63,804 nucleotides of DNA, from NCBI GenBank assembly GCA_048569615.1, contig JBLIRK010000015.1, forward strand, positions 1-63,804, given 5' to 3'. Every line of letters starts with the position of its first letter. The stretch's first letter is position 1. The DNA comes from JAYEPK01 sp048569615 (GTDB lineage: Archaea; Thermoplasmatota; Penumbrarchaeia; Penumbrarchaeales; Penumbrarchaeaceae). Below the pieces are notes generated by a model, which was not told where the DNA came from, did no database searches, and saw only the letters and a program-made list of their open reading frames with translations. The translations under genes and the position numbers were made by a program. Positions 53,267-62,345 of the stretch are shown one piece after another.

Positions 53267-55330
53267 CTACTCTATCCTGACCCGGCAGTCAACCGCAACC
53301 GCTCCCTTCTCCGATATGAACAGGGGATTGATCTCGATATCGGTTATCTCATCGACCTGAAGCAGGAGGTCCCCCAGCGACCGCAGTGCGAGGGCTATCT
53401 TGCTCCTGTCGGCCTCCTTCTTCCCCCTGAAGGCTCCCAGGATCGCCTTCCCCCTTATCTCGCCCATCATCTCCATGGCGTCGAGCTCCCCTATCGGAGC
53501 CACCCTGAAGGTGACATCGTTCATGGCCTCCACCATCACACCGCCCACTCCGAACATTACAGCAGGTCCGAATACGCCGTCGCGTATGGCGCTTGCGATA
53601 ACCTCCCTGCCGCTCACCTGCTCCATTACAATTATCTTCTCCGATATCGGCTCGAGCCTTTCGTAGGCCTCCACAAGCTCCTCGATGTTATCAATGTCCG
53701 TGATGACCCCGCCTCTCTCCGTCTTGTGGATGAGGTCCGAAGCGGAGCCCTTCATGACTATCGGGAACCCGATCTCCCTTGCGGCCTTTACTGCGCTGTC
53801 GATACTCTTGACAGCCCTGTACTTGCAGAGCTCTATGGGTCCTGCCTTAAGGAACTCCAGGGAGGTTTCGAGGTCCATGAAGTTGTGGCCCTGCTTCTTC
53901 GTCTTCTCTATGAGCTTCCTTATCCTCTTGAGATCCCATTTGATGGTCGGAGGCAGCTCCCTGTCCCTTGAGTTCTTGTATTTCTTGAACCTGTAGAGGA
54001 CCTCCAGCGAGGATACCGCCTCCTCGGGGAAGTAGAAAGCTGGCAGTCCCGCTTCGTTGAACTCCCTGATCTGGTGGTCCGCATCCCTGCCGCCGATATA
54101 ACAGAGGACAAGGGGCTTGTTTGGGTCCTTCATGGCCGAGATCAACTCCCTTGTGAACTTGTCAACATCCACACCTGCGGTGGCTCCGTATATTCCGATG
54201 ACGGAACCTACGCTCTTCTCCTCCATTGCCTTCTGGAGGCATTTGATATAACCCTCGGGAGGCGTCTGGGCCGTGATATCGACGGGATTGTTCAGAGATG
54301 CGAACGGAGGGAGCAGGGGTCCGAGATTCATGCTTATCCATTCCAGATTGTAGAACAGCGGCAGGTTGGAAAGTCCGACCTCGTCGATGGCCAGTATGCC
54401 GAAGCCTCCGCCGTTGGTGATCACAAGGACATCCTCGGCATCCGGGAGAGGCAGATCGTTCAATGCCCTTGTCCAGTCGATGGCTTCCCTGAGTGTAGGG
54501 GCCCTTATCGCCCCGGCCTGCCTGAAGGCCGCGTCGAAGAGGCTGTCCGCTCCGGCAAGGGATGCCGTGTGGGAGGCTACGGCCTTTGCCCCGGCTTTGG
54601 ACCTTCCGGACTTAAGAATGATAACGGGTTTGAACCTGGATACTTCCTTTACCCTTCGGATGAACTCCCTGCCGTCCTTGAGCCCTTCGATGTACATTAG
54701 GATGATCTTTGTATTGTCGTCCGAGCAGAGGAAGTCGAGGATCTCCTCGTCGGAGAGGTCGGCCTTGTTGCCCACGGAGGTCATGGCAGAGACGCCTATT
54801 CCCTCCTGGAATACCCTGTCCATAAGTGCGATGCCAAGCGAGCCTGATTGTGTGATGATGGCAACATTTCCCGGAAGCACTTTCTCGTTGCCGAACTGGG
54901 CGTTCAAGTTCACAGGTGTGTATATCATACCGAAGACGTTGGGGCCCAGGAGCCTAATATTGTGCTTTCTGGCGGTCTCGATGAGCTCCCGCTCGAGCTC
55001 CACGTTCCCGATCTCCTTGAAACCCGAAGTGATGACAACGACAAAGGGAACTCCCTTGGCTCCGCAGTTTTCGATCTCATCCCTTACATGATCCGCCGGG
55101 ATACATATGAGAGCAAGGTCTATATCCGCGGGAATGTCCCCTATGTCCTTGTAGCCCTTCTGCCCGCAGACATCCTCTCCCTTTAGATTTACGGGGAACA
55201 TCCCTCCCTTGTAACCTCCCTGGACGAGATTGTTGAATGTCTTGTAACCTATCTTCTTCCTATTGGAAGAAGCTCCGATCACGGCGACATTTCTGGGATT
55301 GAAGAATCTCGTGAGGTCGGTCATTTGCAC
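53267..55330 (-). CDS. ADP-forming acyl-CoA synthetase, fused alpha-beta
   Basis: 687 residues, the fused form. CoA-binding domain NPRNVAVIGASSNRKKIGY, ligase domains with TQSGSLGIAL and the catalytic His in ASHTASLAGAD, then a C-terminal ATP-grasp part with FPIVMKGSASDLIHKTERGGV. It turns acetyl-CoA or branched-chain acyl-CoA plus ADP and phosphate into acid plus ATP, the main energy step of peptide- and sugar-fermenting archaea. The enzyme fits the peptidase-rich content here. Confidence 0.94.
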   Translation of the reverse strand: MQMTDLTRFFNPRNVAVIGASSNRKKIGYKTFNNLVQGGYKGGMFPVNLKGEDVCGQKGYKDIGDIPADIDLALICIPADHVRDEIENCGAKGVPFVVVITSGFKEIGNVELERELIETARKHNIRLLGPNVFGMIYTPVNLNAQFGNEKVLPGNVAIITQSGSLGIALMDRVFQEGIGVSAMTSVGNKADLSDEEILDFLCSDDNTKIILMYIEGLKDGREFIRRVKEVSRFKPVIILKSGRSKAGAKAVASHTASLAGADSLFDAAFRQAGAIRAPTLREAIDWTRALNDLPLPDAEDVLVITNGGGFGILAIDEVGLSNLPLFYNLEWISMNLGPLLPPFASLNNPVDITAQTPPEGYIKCLQKAMEEKSVGSVIGIYGATAGVDVDKFTRELISAMKDPNKPLVLCYIGGRDADHQIREFNEAGLPAFYFPEEAVSSLEVLYRFKKYKNSRDRELPPTIKWDLKRIRKLIEKTKKQGHNFMDLETSLEFLKAGPIELCKYRAVKSIDSAVKAAREIGFPIVMKGSASDLIHKTERGGVITDIDNIEELVEAYERLEPISEKIIVMEQVSGREVIASAIRDGVFGPAVMFGVGGVMVEAMNDVTFRVAPIGELDAMEMMGEIRGKAILGAFRGKKEADRSKIALALRSLGDLLLQVDEITDIEINPLFISEKGAVAVDCRVRIE

Positions 55331-55450
55331 ACAGCTCCTCCCTGATGAATGTTAACCCATATTATAAAGGAAGTGCAAGGCATCTGCGGTAATAATAAGA
55401 TGCAAAACTTTTAATCGGCATTGCCCGATCATGCTTTCGAGTGCGTTGAA

Positions 55451-57412
55451 ATGAGGCTTATCGGTGTACATGCAGTAACTGCTCTGTTCATTATGTCCGG
55501 GCTCCTCCTATGCAACGAGGACCCTGGTAAATGTAGGGGAAATAGCTCCGATGCTCCTAGCTTGGATCCCGGATATCCTCCGATCGAGTCCGTTTGCCCG
55601 TCGGATTGGGAATGGACGGCCGAGGCCGCTGCTTCCTTCTCCTGGAGCTTTGCCGGAGATGAAGAAGGGTTCATCGCTCAAGAGCTGCTGATACTGGGGG
55701 ACGATCTTCGAATTATATACAGCGCCAGTATCATGAATTTTACAGGTGGTGACTGCTTCCACAGACTTACGGACCCCCTCGAGGACGGTCTGTATCTCTG
55801 GATGATCAACCTCACCGATGAAGGGAACAATACCAGTCAACTTGGTCCCTGGCACTTCTTCATCGATACCGTTCCTCCGGATCCGGTCAGAGTTCATTTC
55901 TCGATGTTGGACCAATTCGGAGAGCTGGAGGTCCAGATATCATCCGGCGATGAGGATTCCAAACTTTCGGGTTATCTGATCCAGAGGATGGAGTACGTCA
56001 ACGACAGCTTCACCCCTATCCTTGATGTCCGGATAAACGGGTCAGATAATGAAAGGACCATGTTGATGATGGGAAGCATCACCCACCCCGCATTCTATTG
56101 GAGAGGGGCGGCTGTGGATAAGGCCGGGAACATTGGTCCATGGAGCAGCGTCATCAGGACGGATCCTCCGGTTAATTGGACGGAGGCCAGATCGGTCTCC
56201 GGGATCTACGTCGGCCCAAACCGCTCCCTCGAAGCGGTACTTCGAGATCCTCTGGGCATAGACCTTGCCTCCCTCGAGTACAGCATGAGTCGCAACGACC
56301 CTGAAGCCGCATGGACACATCTTTCGACCTATTCGGTCATTGAAAGTGATTCCCCCTCGCTCGTGTACAGCGAAAAGGGAGCGGTTTCCATCAGAGCGGA
56401 TCTGGGATTTGGGAACGGATCCATGAACAGGGATGCCCGCTTCAGGTGGAGGGACCTCGCTCCTTTGGCCGTCGTCAAGGAGACAGATCCAATTCCGCTG
56501 ATATATCTGGGCTCCCCACCGGAAATTGAACTCCGGGGCCCCGACATCGTCCAGACAACGGACCTCAAGCTCAGCCTGATCTCAAGCCACCCCCATCCCG
56601 GGGCTTACCATTACCCTCTGTGGGCAAGGAGGTCCGGTGAGAACTGGACATCCCTTGATGAACTGAACTATATCGTTGACGGATACTGGGACGGATGGAG
56701 GTATGATATAGGGTTCGAGATCGAGATGGGCACAACAGAGACCTACCAGCTGATGGTCATGGACCATGCTGGAAATCTCTGTTATGCCGAACATGCGGTA
56801 AGGGCGACAAGACCGCCCCTGGTCAGGATAATAGGTCTGGAAGGATCGGACGAATACGCCCCGGGATCACTGCTGGAGCTGAAGGCTGAGGCCAGCGATC
56901 CGGATGGCGATCCTATGGATCTACAATGGCTCGTCAACGGAGAGCAGAGGTGGACCGGACAGTCATTCTCCTTGATAGTCCAAGAAGGCAAGTATGATAT
57001 TTCCGTCATTGTAAGCGACGGGGCCCTTTTCGATAACGATACGGCAACCGTTTCGGTCCGGGAGGACCTGCCCTCCGGATCCGGTGAAAGGGAATTCCCT
57101 GCGGGGTCATTAATTCTGATATCGGCCGTTCTTATGATTTTGCTGGTCGCCGCCGGTCTCTTCTTAAGGGCCTACAGGGCCAGGAGGGATCCGGTCCACA
57201 CCGTGCATGCAAGACCGAAGGTGAGGGTATGGAGGTCGAGGACCGATGCTGGTAAGGAAAAGAAAACCTGTGTCCACTGCCTCGAGGAGATGAAAGAGAG
57301 CAGGGAGATCAAGGAATGCGGATGCGGCTCGATGATACACACGGACTGTGCAATGAAATGCGGCTCCTGCCCCTCCTGCGGGAGGGAGCTTTTAATCACC
57401 AATGTTAAATAA
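55451..57412 (+). CDS. surface protein with Ig-like domains and cytoplasmic RING-like zinc finger
   Basis: 653 residues from ATG 55451; the frame opens earlier at TTG 55421, but the signal peptide (RLIGVHAVTALFIMSGLLL) begins at this Met. The exterior has beta-sandwich-like regions; a PKD/Ig-type module near 460-550 has EASDPDGDPMDLQWLVNGEQ. A helix at about 563-585 is followed by basic residues. The tail ends with C607-x2-C610, C623-x-C625, H630-x2-C633 and C637-x2-C640-x2-C643, a RING-like set of metal ligands. Cytosolic zinc fingers on archaeal surface proteins are unusual. TATA-like AACTTTTAATC at about 55407 fits the start. Confidence 0.82.
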   Translation: MRLIGVHAVTALFIMSGLLLCNEDPGKCRGNSSDAPSLDPGYPPIESVCPSDWEWTAEAAASFSWSFAGDEEGFIAQELLILGDDLRIIYSASIMNFTGGDCFHRLTDPLEDGLYLWMINLTDEGNNTSQLGPWHFFIDTVPPDPVRVHFSMLDQFGELEVQISSGDEDSKLSGYLIQRMEYVNDSFTPILDVRINGSDNERTMLMMGSITHPAFYWRGAAVDKAGNIGPWSSVIRTDPPVNWTEARSVSGIYVGPNRSLEAVLRDPLGIDLASLEYSMSRNDPEAAWTHLSTYSVIESDSPSLVYSEKGAVSIRADLGFGNGSMNRDARFRWRDLAPLAVVKETDPIPLIYLGSPPEIELRGPDIVQTTDLKLSLISSHPHPGAYHYPLWARRSGENWTSLDELNYIVDGYWDGWRYDIGFEIEMGTTETYQLMVMDHAGNLCYAEHAVRATRPPLVRIIGLEGSDEYAPGSLLELKAEASDPDGDPMDLQWLVNGEQRWTGQSFSLIVQEGKYDISVIVSDGALFDNDTATVSVREDLPSGSGEREFPAGSLILISAVLMILLVAAGLFLRAYRARRDPVHTVHARPKVRVWRSRTDAGKEKKTCVHCLEEMKESREIKECGCGSMIHTDCAMKCGSCPSCGRELLITNVK

Positions 57413-57484
57413 TACGCTGGATTTCGAGAAAGGAGAAGTCCTTTTTGAAAGAATGTTGCTCAGGACCATCACCGGAGACCTGCC

Positions 57485-58357
57485 ATGAGAGCCTCGATCA
57501 GAACCATCGCAGCAATTGTCTTTTTAGGCGCAATGACCCTTTCATTCAATTCTTTCTCACAGGGTCAGGAGGAGGGCTCACCGGCTTTGGAGCCTGAGTA
57601 TGATGCCCTGCCCTCGTTGAAAACGGTCGGGGAAGACATATCCATCGAGGGCAGATGGGAAGGCCTGATACTTCTCGAGGTCCAGTATCCGGGCGATGTG
57701 CTCTCGTGGATACTGGAGCCCTCGGAGAGCAAGGGAGGGGAGTTCGAATTCGAGCTGCCGGGTCCCTACCTCTCCGGCAATCTCTCTTGGAGGCATTATT
57801 ACTCCATCGACATGGATTCCAACCTGACAAATACGACCAAGGGTGAATGGCGCAATATTTCCATCACGGGTTATAAGGACGAGAACCAAAACGGCCTCGA
57901 GGACTCCTGGGAGAAGAGGTTCGATGTGGAGGGGAGCTCCTCCTCGGAAGACAGGGACAGGGACGGGCTGACTAACATTCAGGAGATGGCGAATCTCAGC
58001 AATCCCAGGAAAGCTGATTCCGACGGGGACGAGATGGAGGACTCCTGGGAAGCCGAGTGGGGAACGCTTCCGTTCCGGTACGATGCATACGGCGATCCAG
58101 ACCTGGACGGCTGGTCGAACATCAAGGAGATGGTGGAAGAGACCGATCCCAGGAATCCCGACGACCATCCGGAGGAGCCTCCTGCCACGGCCTGGTACTG
58201 GATACTTCTGATATTCCTTGTTATGATTGCGATCATCGCCTTTTTCGTCAGACAGATGTTCTCAAAAAAGAAGTTCGAGGAGGACATGGAGGATTTCGAT
58301 ACGATGGCCAGGGACGGCTCCGGGGATAAGAAGAAAAACGTTTCCGGCAAGGTATAA
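57485..58357 (+). CDS. anchored protein with thrombospondin-3-like calcium repeats
   Basis: 290 residues. Signal peptide at about 1-26; a beta domain; then repeats DENQNGLEDSWE, DRDRDGLTNIQEM, DSDGDEMEDSWE and DPDLDGWSNIKEM (about 134-220), which match Ca-binding thrombospondin type 3-like or dockerin-like loops. A helix (about 236-256) and a tail KKKFEEDMEDF follow. It lies 72 bp after the RING-like surface protein and 39 bp before the SAP-DUF835 gene, all in one direction. Confidence 0.85.
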   Translation: MRASIRTIAAIVFLGAMTLSFNSFSQGQEEGSPALEPEYDALPSLKTVGEDISIEGRWEGLILLEVQYPGDVLSWILEPSESKGGEFEFELPGPYLSGNLSWRHYYSIDMDSNLTNTTKGEWRNISITGYKDENQNGLEDSWEKRFDVEGSSSSEDRDRDGLTNIQEMANLSNPRKADSDGDEMEDSWEAEWGTLPFRYDAYGDPDLDGWSNIKEMVEETDPRNPDDHPEEPPATAWYWILLIFLVMIAIIAFFVRQMFSKKKFEEDMEDFDTMARDGSGDKKKNVSGKV

Positions 58358-58396
58358 TAGGATATTGCACATATCACAGAAAGAAGAGGTCGGCCA

Positions 58397-59404
58397 ATGA
58401 GAAGAGGAGATGCGGAATTCGTTCAGATTCTCAATATTATAAGGAGAGGGCAGCAGCTTATCATCCAGGCTAAGAAGGAGGGAGCCGACACCTCCATGGC
58501 GGAGGAGTTTATCAGCGAGTCCAAATACGCCCTGAAAATGAACAAGAGGGAGCAGGCCATCGAGTACTCCAAGAAGGCGATCTTCGAGATAGTGAGGGCA
58601 AAAAGGGAGCTCACAAAGCAGTCCATAAAATCAAAGGATGACCTTAACAAGCTTACAAAGAGCGAGCTGCGCAATCTCTGCATTCAATATGAGCTGGACA
58701 CCATCGGCGTCAAGGAAGAGCTTGTTAAGCGGATCTGGGAGCACCTCCGGTCGATGCCCGAAAAGGAGGAGGTTCGGGAAGAGGTGGCGGCTCCGCCCCC
58801 GGATAAGCCGGTGGAAATCCCGTCCGAGCCGGAACCCGAAACCGCCGCTCCAGAACCGCAGGACGTACCCTTGGACCAGCCCGAGTCTGCCCCGGTCCCC
58901 GAGATCGAATGGGATCCGTCCCTCGCCTCCCAGGAGTTCATACCGGGCATCTCCTACCTGGTGGAGGAGAAGAGGCCCGACCGCTTCTTCAGGATGTATG
59001 AGCACCTGAAGAAGAGCGGAGGAACCGGAGTTGTGATCTCCAGGACAAATCCGAAGATACTGGCAAGGAAGTACGGGATCTCCGAGAAGGAAGCCGTCTG
59101 GCTGACGGGGAAGGAGATATTTGGCGATATAAGGACCGTTCTCCCCATCCTGGAATTCATATTCTCCCACATCGAGGAGTTCATGGACAACAACAGCCAG
59201 GGCGTGATCATGCTCGACGGGCTTGAATATCTGCTTACGAACAACAAATTCAATTCGGTCCTGAGGTTCCTGAGGCAGCTGGTTGACAATGTCTCCCAGA
59301 CCGAGAACACGCTTCTCGTTGCGCTTTCCCCCGATGCCCTGGATCCCTCGCAGGTGACGCTCCTCGAGAAGGACCTCACCCCTGTAAATTACCTCTCCGA
59401 ATAG
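58397..59404 (+). CDS. SAP domain-DUF835 protein
   Basis: 335 residues. A helical start (about 1-80), a SAP domain at about 86-117 (LTKSELRNLCIQYEL, then GVKEELVKRIWEHL), a Pro/Glu-rich linker (about 122-175) and a DUF835 domain to the end (YLVEEKRPDRFFRMY, GTGVVISRTNPKIL, VIMLDGLEYLLTNN, LLVALSPDAL). DUF835 is common in Thermoplasmatota and other archaea and resembles a degenerate RecA-like signalling module. SAP usually binds DNA. The combination suggests a cytosolic signal or DNA-linked regulator coupled to the surface proteins before it; this is inference. It overlaps the ABC ATPase gene end to end by 16 bp. Confidence 0.85.
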   Translation: MRRGDAEFVQILNIIRRGQQLIIQAKKEGADTSMAEEFISESKYALKMNKREQAIEYSKKAIFEIVRAKRELTKQSIKSKDDLNKLTKSELRNLCIQYELDTIGVKEELVKRIWEHLRSMPEKEEVREEVAAPPPDKPVEIPSEPEPETAAPEPQDVPLDQPESAPVPEIEWDPSLASQEFIPGISYLVEEKRPDRFFRMYEHLKKSGGTGVVISRTNPKILARKYGISEKEAVWLTGKEIFGDIRTVLPILEFIFSHIEEFMDNNSQGVIMLDGLEYLLTNNKFNSVLRFLRQLVDNVSQTENTLLVALSPDALDPSQVTLLEKDLTPVNYLSE

Positions 59405-60096
59405 TACCCCACAAGGTTCAGGAAGGCACTTTCGAGGGAGCCGTATTCTTCGATGATCCTGTCCCTTGTGTCCAGTTTGAGGATCCTGCCCTTGTTGATT
59501 ATGGCAACCCTGTCAGATACCTCTTCTGCCAGAGCAAGAATATGGGTGGACAGCAGGACCGTTCCCCCTTCGTCCACGTAATCCCTTAGATAGTCCTTCA
59601 CTTTGCGCTGGTAGATGGGATCGAGGTTGATGAAGGGTTCGTCCAGCAGCATCAGTGGAGGATCGTGTATGAACGCCGATGCGAGCATCAGCTTCTGCCT
59701 TGTACCCTTGGACATGTTCCTGGCAATGGTGTTCTGACTTCCCTCGAGATCGAAGAAATCGGTCCATTTCCGTCCCTTCTCCGGATCAGCTCTCAGACCC
59801 CGGGTATGCAGGACGAAATCGAGAAATTCCCTGAGAGTTAGGAAGGAGGGGGGCGATTCGGACTCTGGAACATAGCCCGTATATGCTTTGATCCTCAGGT
59901 CCTCCGTCCTTGGATTGAGACCGAGGATCCTTATGGAGCCATCATCCAGGTTCACAAGACCCAGGAGCGATTTCATCAGGGTCGATTTCCCAGCACCGTT
60001 CGGACCGATAAGGCCGAACATCTCTCCCCTTTTTACCTCGAGGTCCACACCTTTGAGCGCTTTGACGCTCCCCCATCTTTTTTTTGCTCCCTCCAA
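59389..60096 (-). CDS. ABC transporter ATP-binding protein without a permease
   Basis: 235 residues from TTG 60096. Walker A GLIGPNGAGKST, signature MSKGTRQKL (a variant of LSGGQ), Walker B LMLLDEPFINLD and THILALAEE. This is the ABC-2 export type (as CcmA or NatA). The longer frame to 60243 runs through the end of the protease gene and lacks a good start in between. No permease gene is adjacent within the window: upstream is the clostripain-like protease, downstream a convergent gene. The membrane part may be elsewhere. Confidence 0.85.
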   Translation of the reverse strand: MEGAKKRWGSVKALKGVDLEVKRGEMFGLIGPNGAGKSTLMKSLLGLVNLDDGSIRILGLNPRTEDLRIKAYTGYVPESESPPSFLTLREFLDFVLHTRGLRADPEKGRKWTDFFDLEGSQNTIARNMSKGTRQKLMLASAFIHDPPLMLLDEPFINLDPIYQRKVKDYLRDYVDEGGTVLLSTHILALAEEVSDRVAIINKGRILKLDTRDRIIEEYGSLESAFLNLVGYYSER

Positions 60097-60158
60097 CTTA
60101 ACAGCCGGGCCGAAATCGCCGGGAGGCTCGAATCGGCCGTTCTCCCGTGTCGCCGTTC

Positions 60159-61949
60159 TCAGCTGGTCCTCCCCCTGTAAACGACAACTCCCATGGCGAG
60201 GGCGCCTATGATAACGGCCAGGAGGAGCACGTTCACGAACCACCCGGGTATCTGCAGCTCCGTGCCTTTATCGGCTGGCGTCTCCCGTATGAAGATCTGG
60301 GTCCGGACAGGTTCGGTGATATGTCCGGGTGTGCCCGGTTCCGTTTCAGCCGGCCGGTCCCTGGCCCTGGCCTCGATGTAATGGACCCCCGTGCCCAGTT
60401 CTTGGATATCAAGCTGGTAGAGCCAAACGACCTTTCCCTGTCCGGTCACACCGGGTAGCACTTTCCAATCACCGCCGTCCATCCTTATCTCGACCCGATC
60501 TATCATCTCCCTGTCATAGGCGATCCCTGTCATGGTCACTATTGTGTCTTCGGAAAGGAATGTTGAGTTGAATTCCGGGGAGGTGATGGTTATGGTGGGC
60601 AGGGAGTCATCGATGGGATCTATACCGTAGTAAGCATGGAGGAACTCGTCCCATAAGTGCTCCCTCGCAAAACCGGTCTCCTCGTATATGGAGAGGTAGC
60701 TTGTGGGAAGCTGGGTCAGCGAGAGTGAATCAGCATCCTTGTTGGGGAAGTACATGGAAAGACCGTTGGCATCTGGATGCCACCTGTCATGCCTCTGGTA
60801 GAACATGAAGCCGTTCTCCGGCTCCGCCGGGTTAAACACAGCCTCCCTTACCTGCTGGCAAAGGTCCCGTATGAGCTGGTTTTTCGGGAAAGCGCTCAGA
60901 ATATAATCCTCGAGCTTTATGGTGAAATCGATGACATCGTATAGCGGGTATCCCGTGAGATCGTAGATGAAGACATTGGCCATGTCGTAGGAGTTCGCGT
61001 TCTTTCTGGCAAGGTAGATCTGCGTAAGGTACTCCAGAGAATCCGCTGGTCCCTTGGAGGCGAGTTCCTCGGAGAACTGGTCCAGAAGTACCAGGAGATC
61101 GTTGAACTTGGTCATGTCGAATGCGGCCTGGGTGACCATCGGGTAATCCTCGGGGTCCTCAGCCCCGTCCTCGTAGGAGGTGATATACTGATCTACTATG
61201 ATCTTTGCCAGCTCCCTCTCGTCCATGCCCGGATCGTCTATGAGGGGGATGAGGATAGGATCATAGGGCCATCCGTCACCCGGCTCGTTGTATCCCGAGG
61301 CAACCGCGACCTTGACGAAATCTTTCAACTCATACTGGACCGCGACCTGGGCCATTAGGCATGCGTCGAAACCCCAGAGGTCTATCCTGCGGTTGCCAGC
61401 GATCTGATATATCTTCTCGGCTGCGTAGTTGAGCTCTGTCATATTTATCTGGTCGTAACCTTCCTGGCCCGGAACGGTGTCATCGTAGCATATCCCCCGG
61501 AATGCCCCTCCGTGGTCCCAAAGGACCATCGCATATTTCTTCGCCGGGTAGTTAGTTATGGCCCAGTCTGCGAAATCGATGAGCACCTCCGGATCGCCCA
61601 TGTTCGTCTCGCCGAGATCCTGAAGCTCAGGAGAATTTATCTGGATGGGATCATTATCGAGCTCCATTCGGAACCGCCTGGTGCCTGTCCAGTCCCCATT
61701 GGTCGTATCATAACCGTCGATCCTGTCCATCTGGACCAGTATGTTGACCTCATCGGTGGAGCCTGCAAGCTCCATCTCGTTCATATCGTTTATACCCGCA
61801 TCCTCAAGGTTGTTGTCGGCATCGAGGTAGACCATGAAGGTCCATTCCGGAAGGTCCCCCTCTTCCTGCCCCTGAGGTCCATGGGATAGGAATGGAATGC
61901 CTGCGACTATAAGCAGCAAGAGCGGGACCGCCGCCATGAAGTATTTCAA
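60159..61949 (-). CDS. clostripain-like (peptidase C11) protease, membrane-anchored
   Basis: 596 residues. Signal peptide 1-22; catalytic domain with TFMVYLDADNNLE at the start, the catalytic His in MVLWDHGGAF and the catalytic Cys in DLWGFDACLMAQVAVQYEL. After about residue 440 an Ig-like domain (TITITSPEFNSTF...) precedes a single helix near 568-588 and a short basic end. C11 enzymes cut after Arg or Lys. Anchoring on the outside suits degradation of environmental proteins or maturation of the other surface proteins. Promoter TATA-like GTTAAATCC (minus) at about 61993. Confidence 0.92.
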   Translation of the reverse strand: MKYFMAAVPLLLLIVAGIPFLSHGPQGQEEGDLPEWTFMVYLDADNNLEDAGINDMNEMELAGSTDEVNILVQMDRIDGYDTTNGDWTGTRRFRMELDNDPIQINSPELQDLGETNMGDPEVLIDFADWAITNYPAKKYAMVLWDHGGAFRGICYDDTVPGQEGYDQINMTELNYAAEKIYQIAGNRRIDLWGFDACLMAQVAVQYELKDFVKVAVASGYNEPGDGWPYDPILIPLIDDPGMDERELAKIIVDQYITSYEDGAEDPEDYPMVTQAAFDMTKFNDLLVLLDQFSEELASKGPADSLEYLTQIYLARKNANSYDMANVFIYDLTGYPLYDVIDFTIKLEDYILSAFPKNQLIRDLCQQVREAVFNPAEPENGFMFYQRHDRWHPDANGLSMYFPNKDADSLSLTQLPTSYLSIYEETGFAREHLWDEFLHAYYGIDPIDDSLPTITITSPEFNSTFLSEDTIVTMTGIAYDREMIDRVEIRMDGGDWKVLPGVTGQGKVVWLYQLDIQELGTGVHYIEARARDRPAETEPGTPGHITEPVRTQIFIRETPADKGTELQIPGWFVNVLLLAVIIGALAMGVVVYRGRTS

Positions 61950-62042
61950 GGATGGTTTCCTCCTTTGGTCAGCTAATCATTCGGAGAGGTGGATTTAACC
62001 TTTATGGTCTCAGATATGATGTATGGCCCGTGATAGAGTTTT

Positions 62043-62065
62043 ATATTGGGAATGTACCCCAATAT
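62043..62065 (+). promoter_or_regulatory. inverted repeat in the promoter of the 60-residue gene
   Basis: ATATTGGG (62043-62050) and CCCAATAT (62058-62065) are perfect arms with a 7-bp spacer. A plus-strand TATA-like GTTTTATATTGG overlaps the first arm, so a bound protein would block the promoter. The start codon is 52 bp beyond. Confidence 0.6.
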
Positions 62066-62117
62066 TGAAATATCAGTGGCAGTTTGACGTTGCAATGATA
62101 ACAAGGAGGGATTCCAC

Positions 62118-62300
62118 TTGGAAGAACCGATCTGTCATATCGAGATAAGCAAAGAGGACGATGAGATCGTAGCGAGGCTTCAGAGCGATCTCGGAGGCAT
62201 CCGCGAGTTCAGGTCATACACCTTCGAGCAGACCCTCAAGATGATCGTCAATGAGCTCCAAGAAGAGCTCGAATTCTCCCACGAACCCACCATGGAATGA
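62118..62300 (+). CDS. small conserved-looking protein, 60 residues
   Basis: Starts at TTG 62118 with GGAGGG eight or so bases upstream. The sequence begins with a strand-like EEPICHIEIS, then a helix with EDDEIVARLQSDLGG and a second helix TLKMIVNELQEELEF. It has no hydrophobic segment. Size and fold pattern could suit a small regulator or toxin-antitoxin-like protein, which is only a guess. It has its own promoter with an operator-like repeat and a hairpin terminator, directly before the rRNA gene. Confidence 0.6.
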   Translation: MEEPICHIEISKEDDEIVARLQSDLGGIREFRSYTFEQTLKMIVNELQEELEFSHEPTME

Positions 62301-62308
62301 ATTCCATG
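62291..62308. repeat. 8-bp palindrome over a stop codon
   Basis: CATGGAAT-ga-ATTCCATG is a perfect inverted repeat that includes the TGA stop of the 60-residue gene. It lies just before the GC-rich terminator and may add to an end-of-transcript structure. Confidence 0.45.
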
Positions 62309-62310
62309 CT

Positions 62311-62345
62311 AGCACCCGCCCCGGGCCGGGGGGGAATGTTTTTAT
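62311..62345 (+). terminator. GC-rich hairpin and T run after the 60-residue gene
   Basis: CCCGCCCCGGGCC pairs with the following GGGGGG stretch and is followed by AATGTTTTTAT. It is placed to end the small gene before the rRNA leader. Confidence 0.5.
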
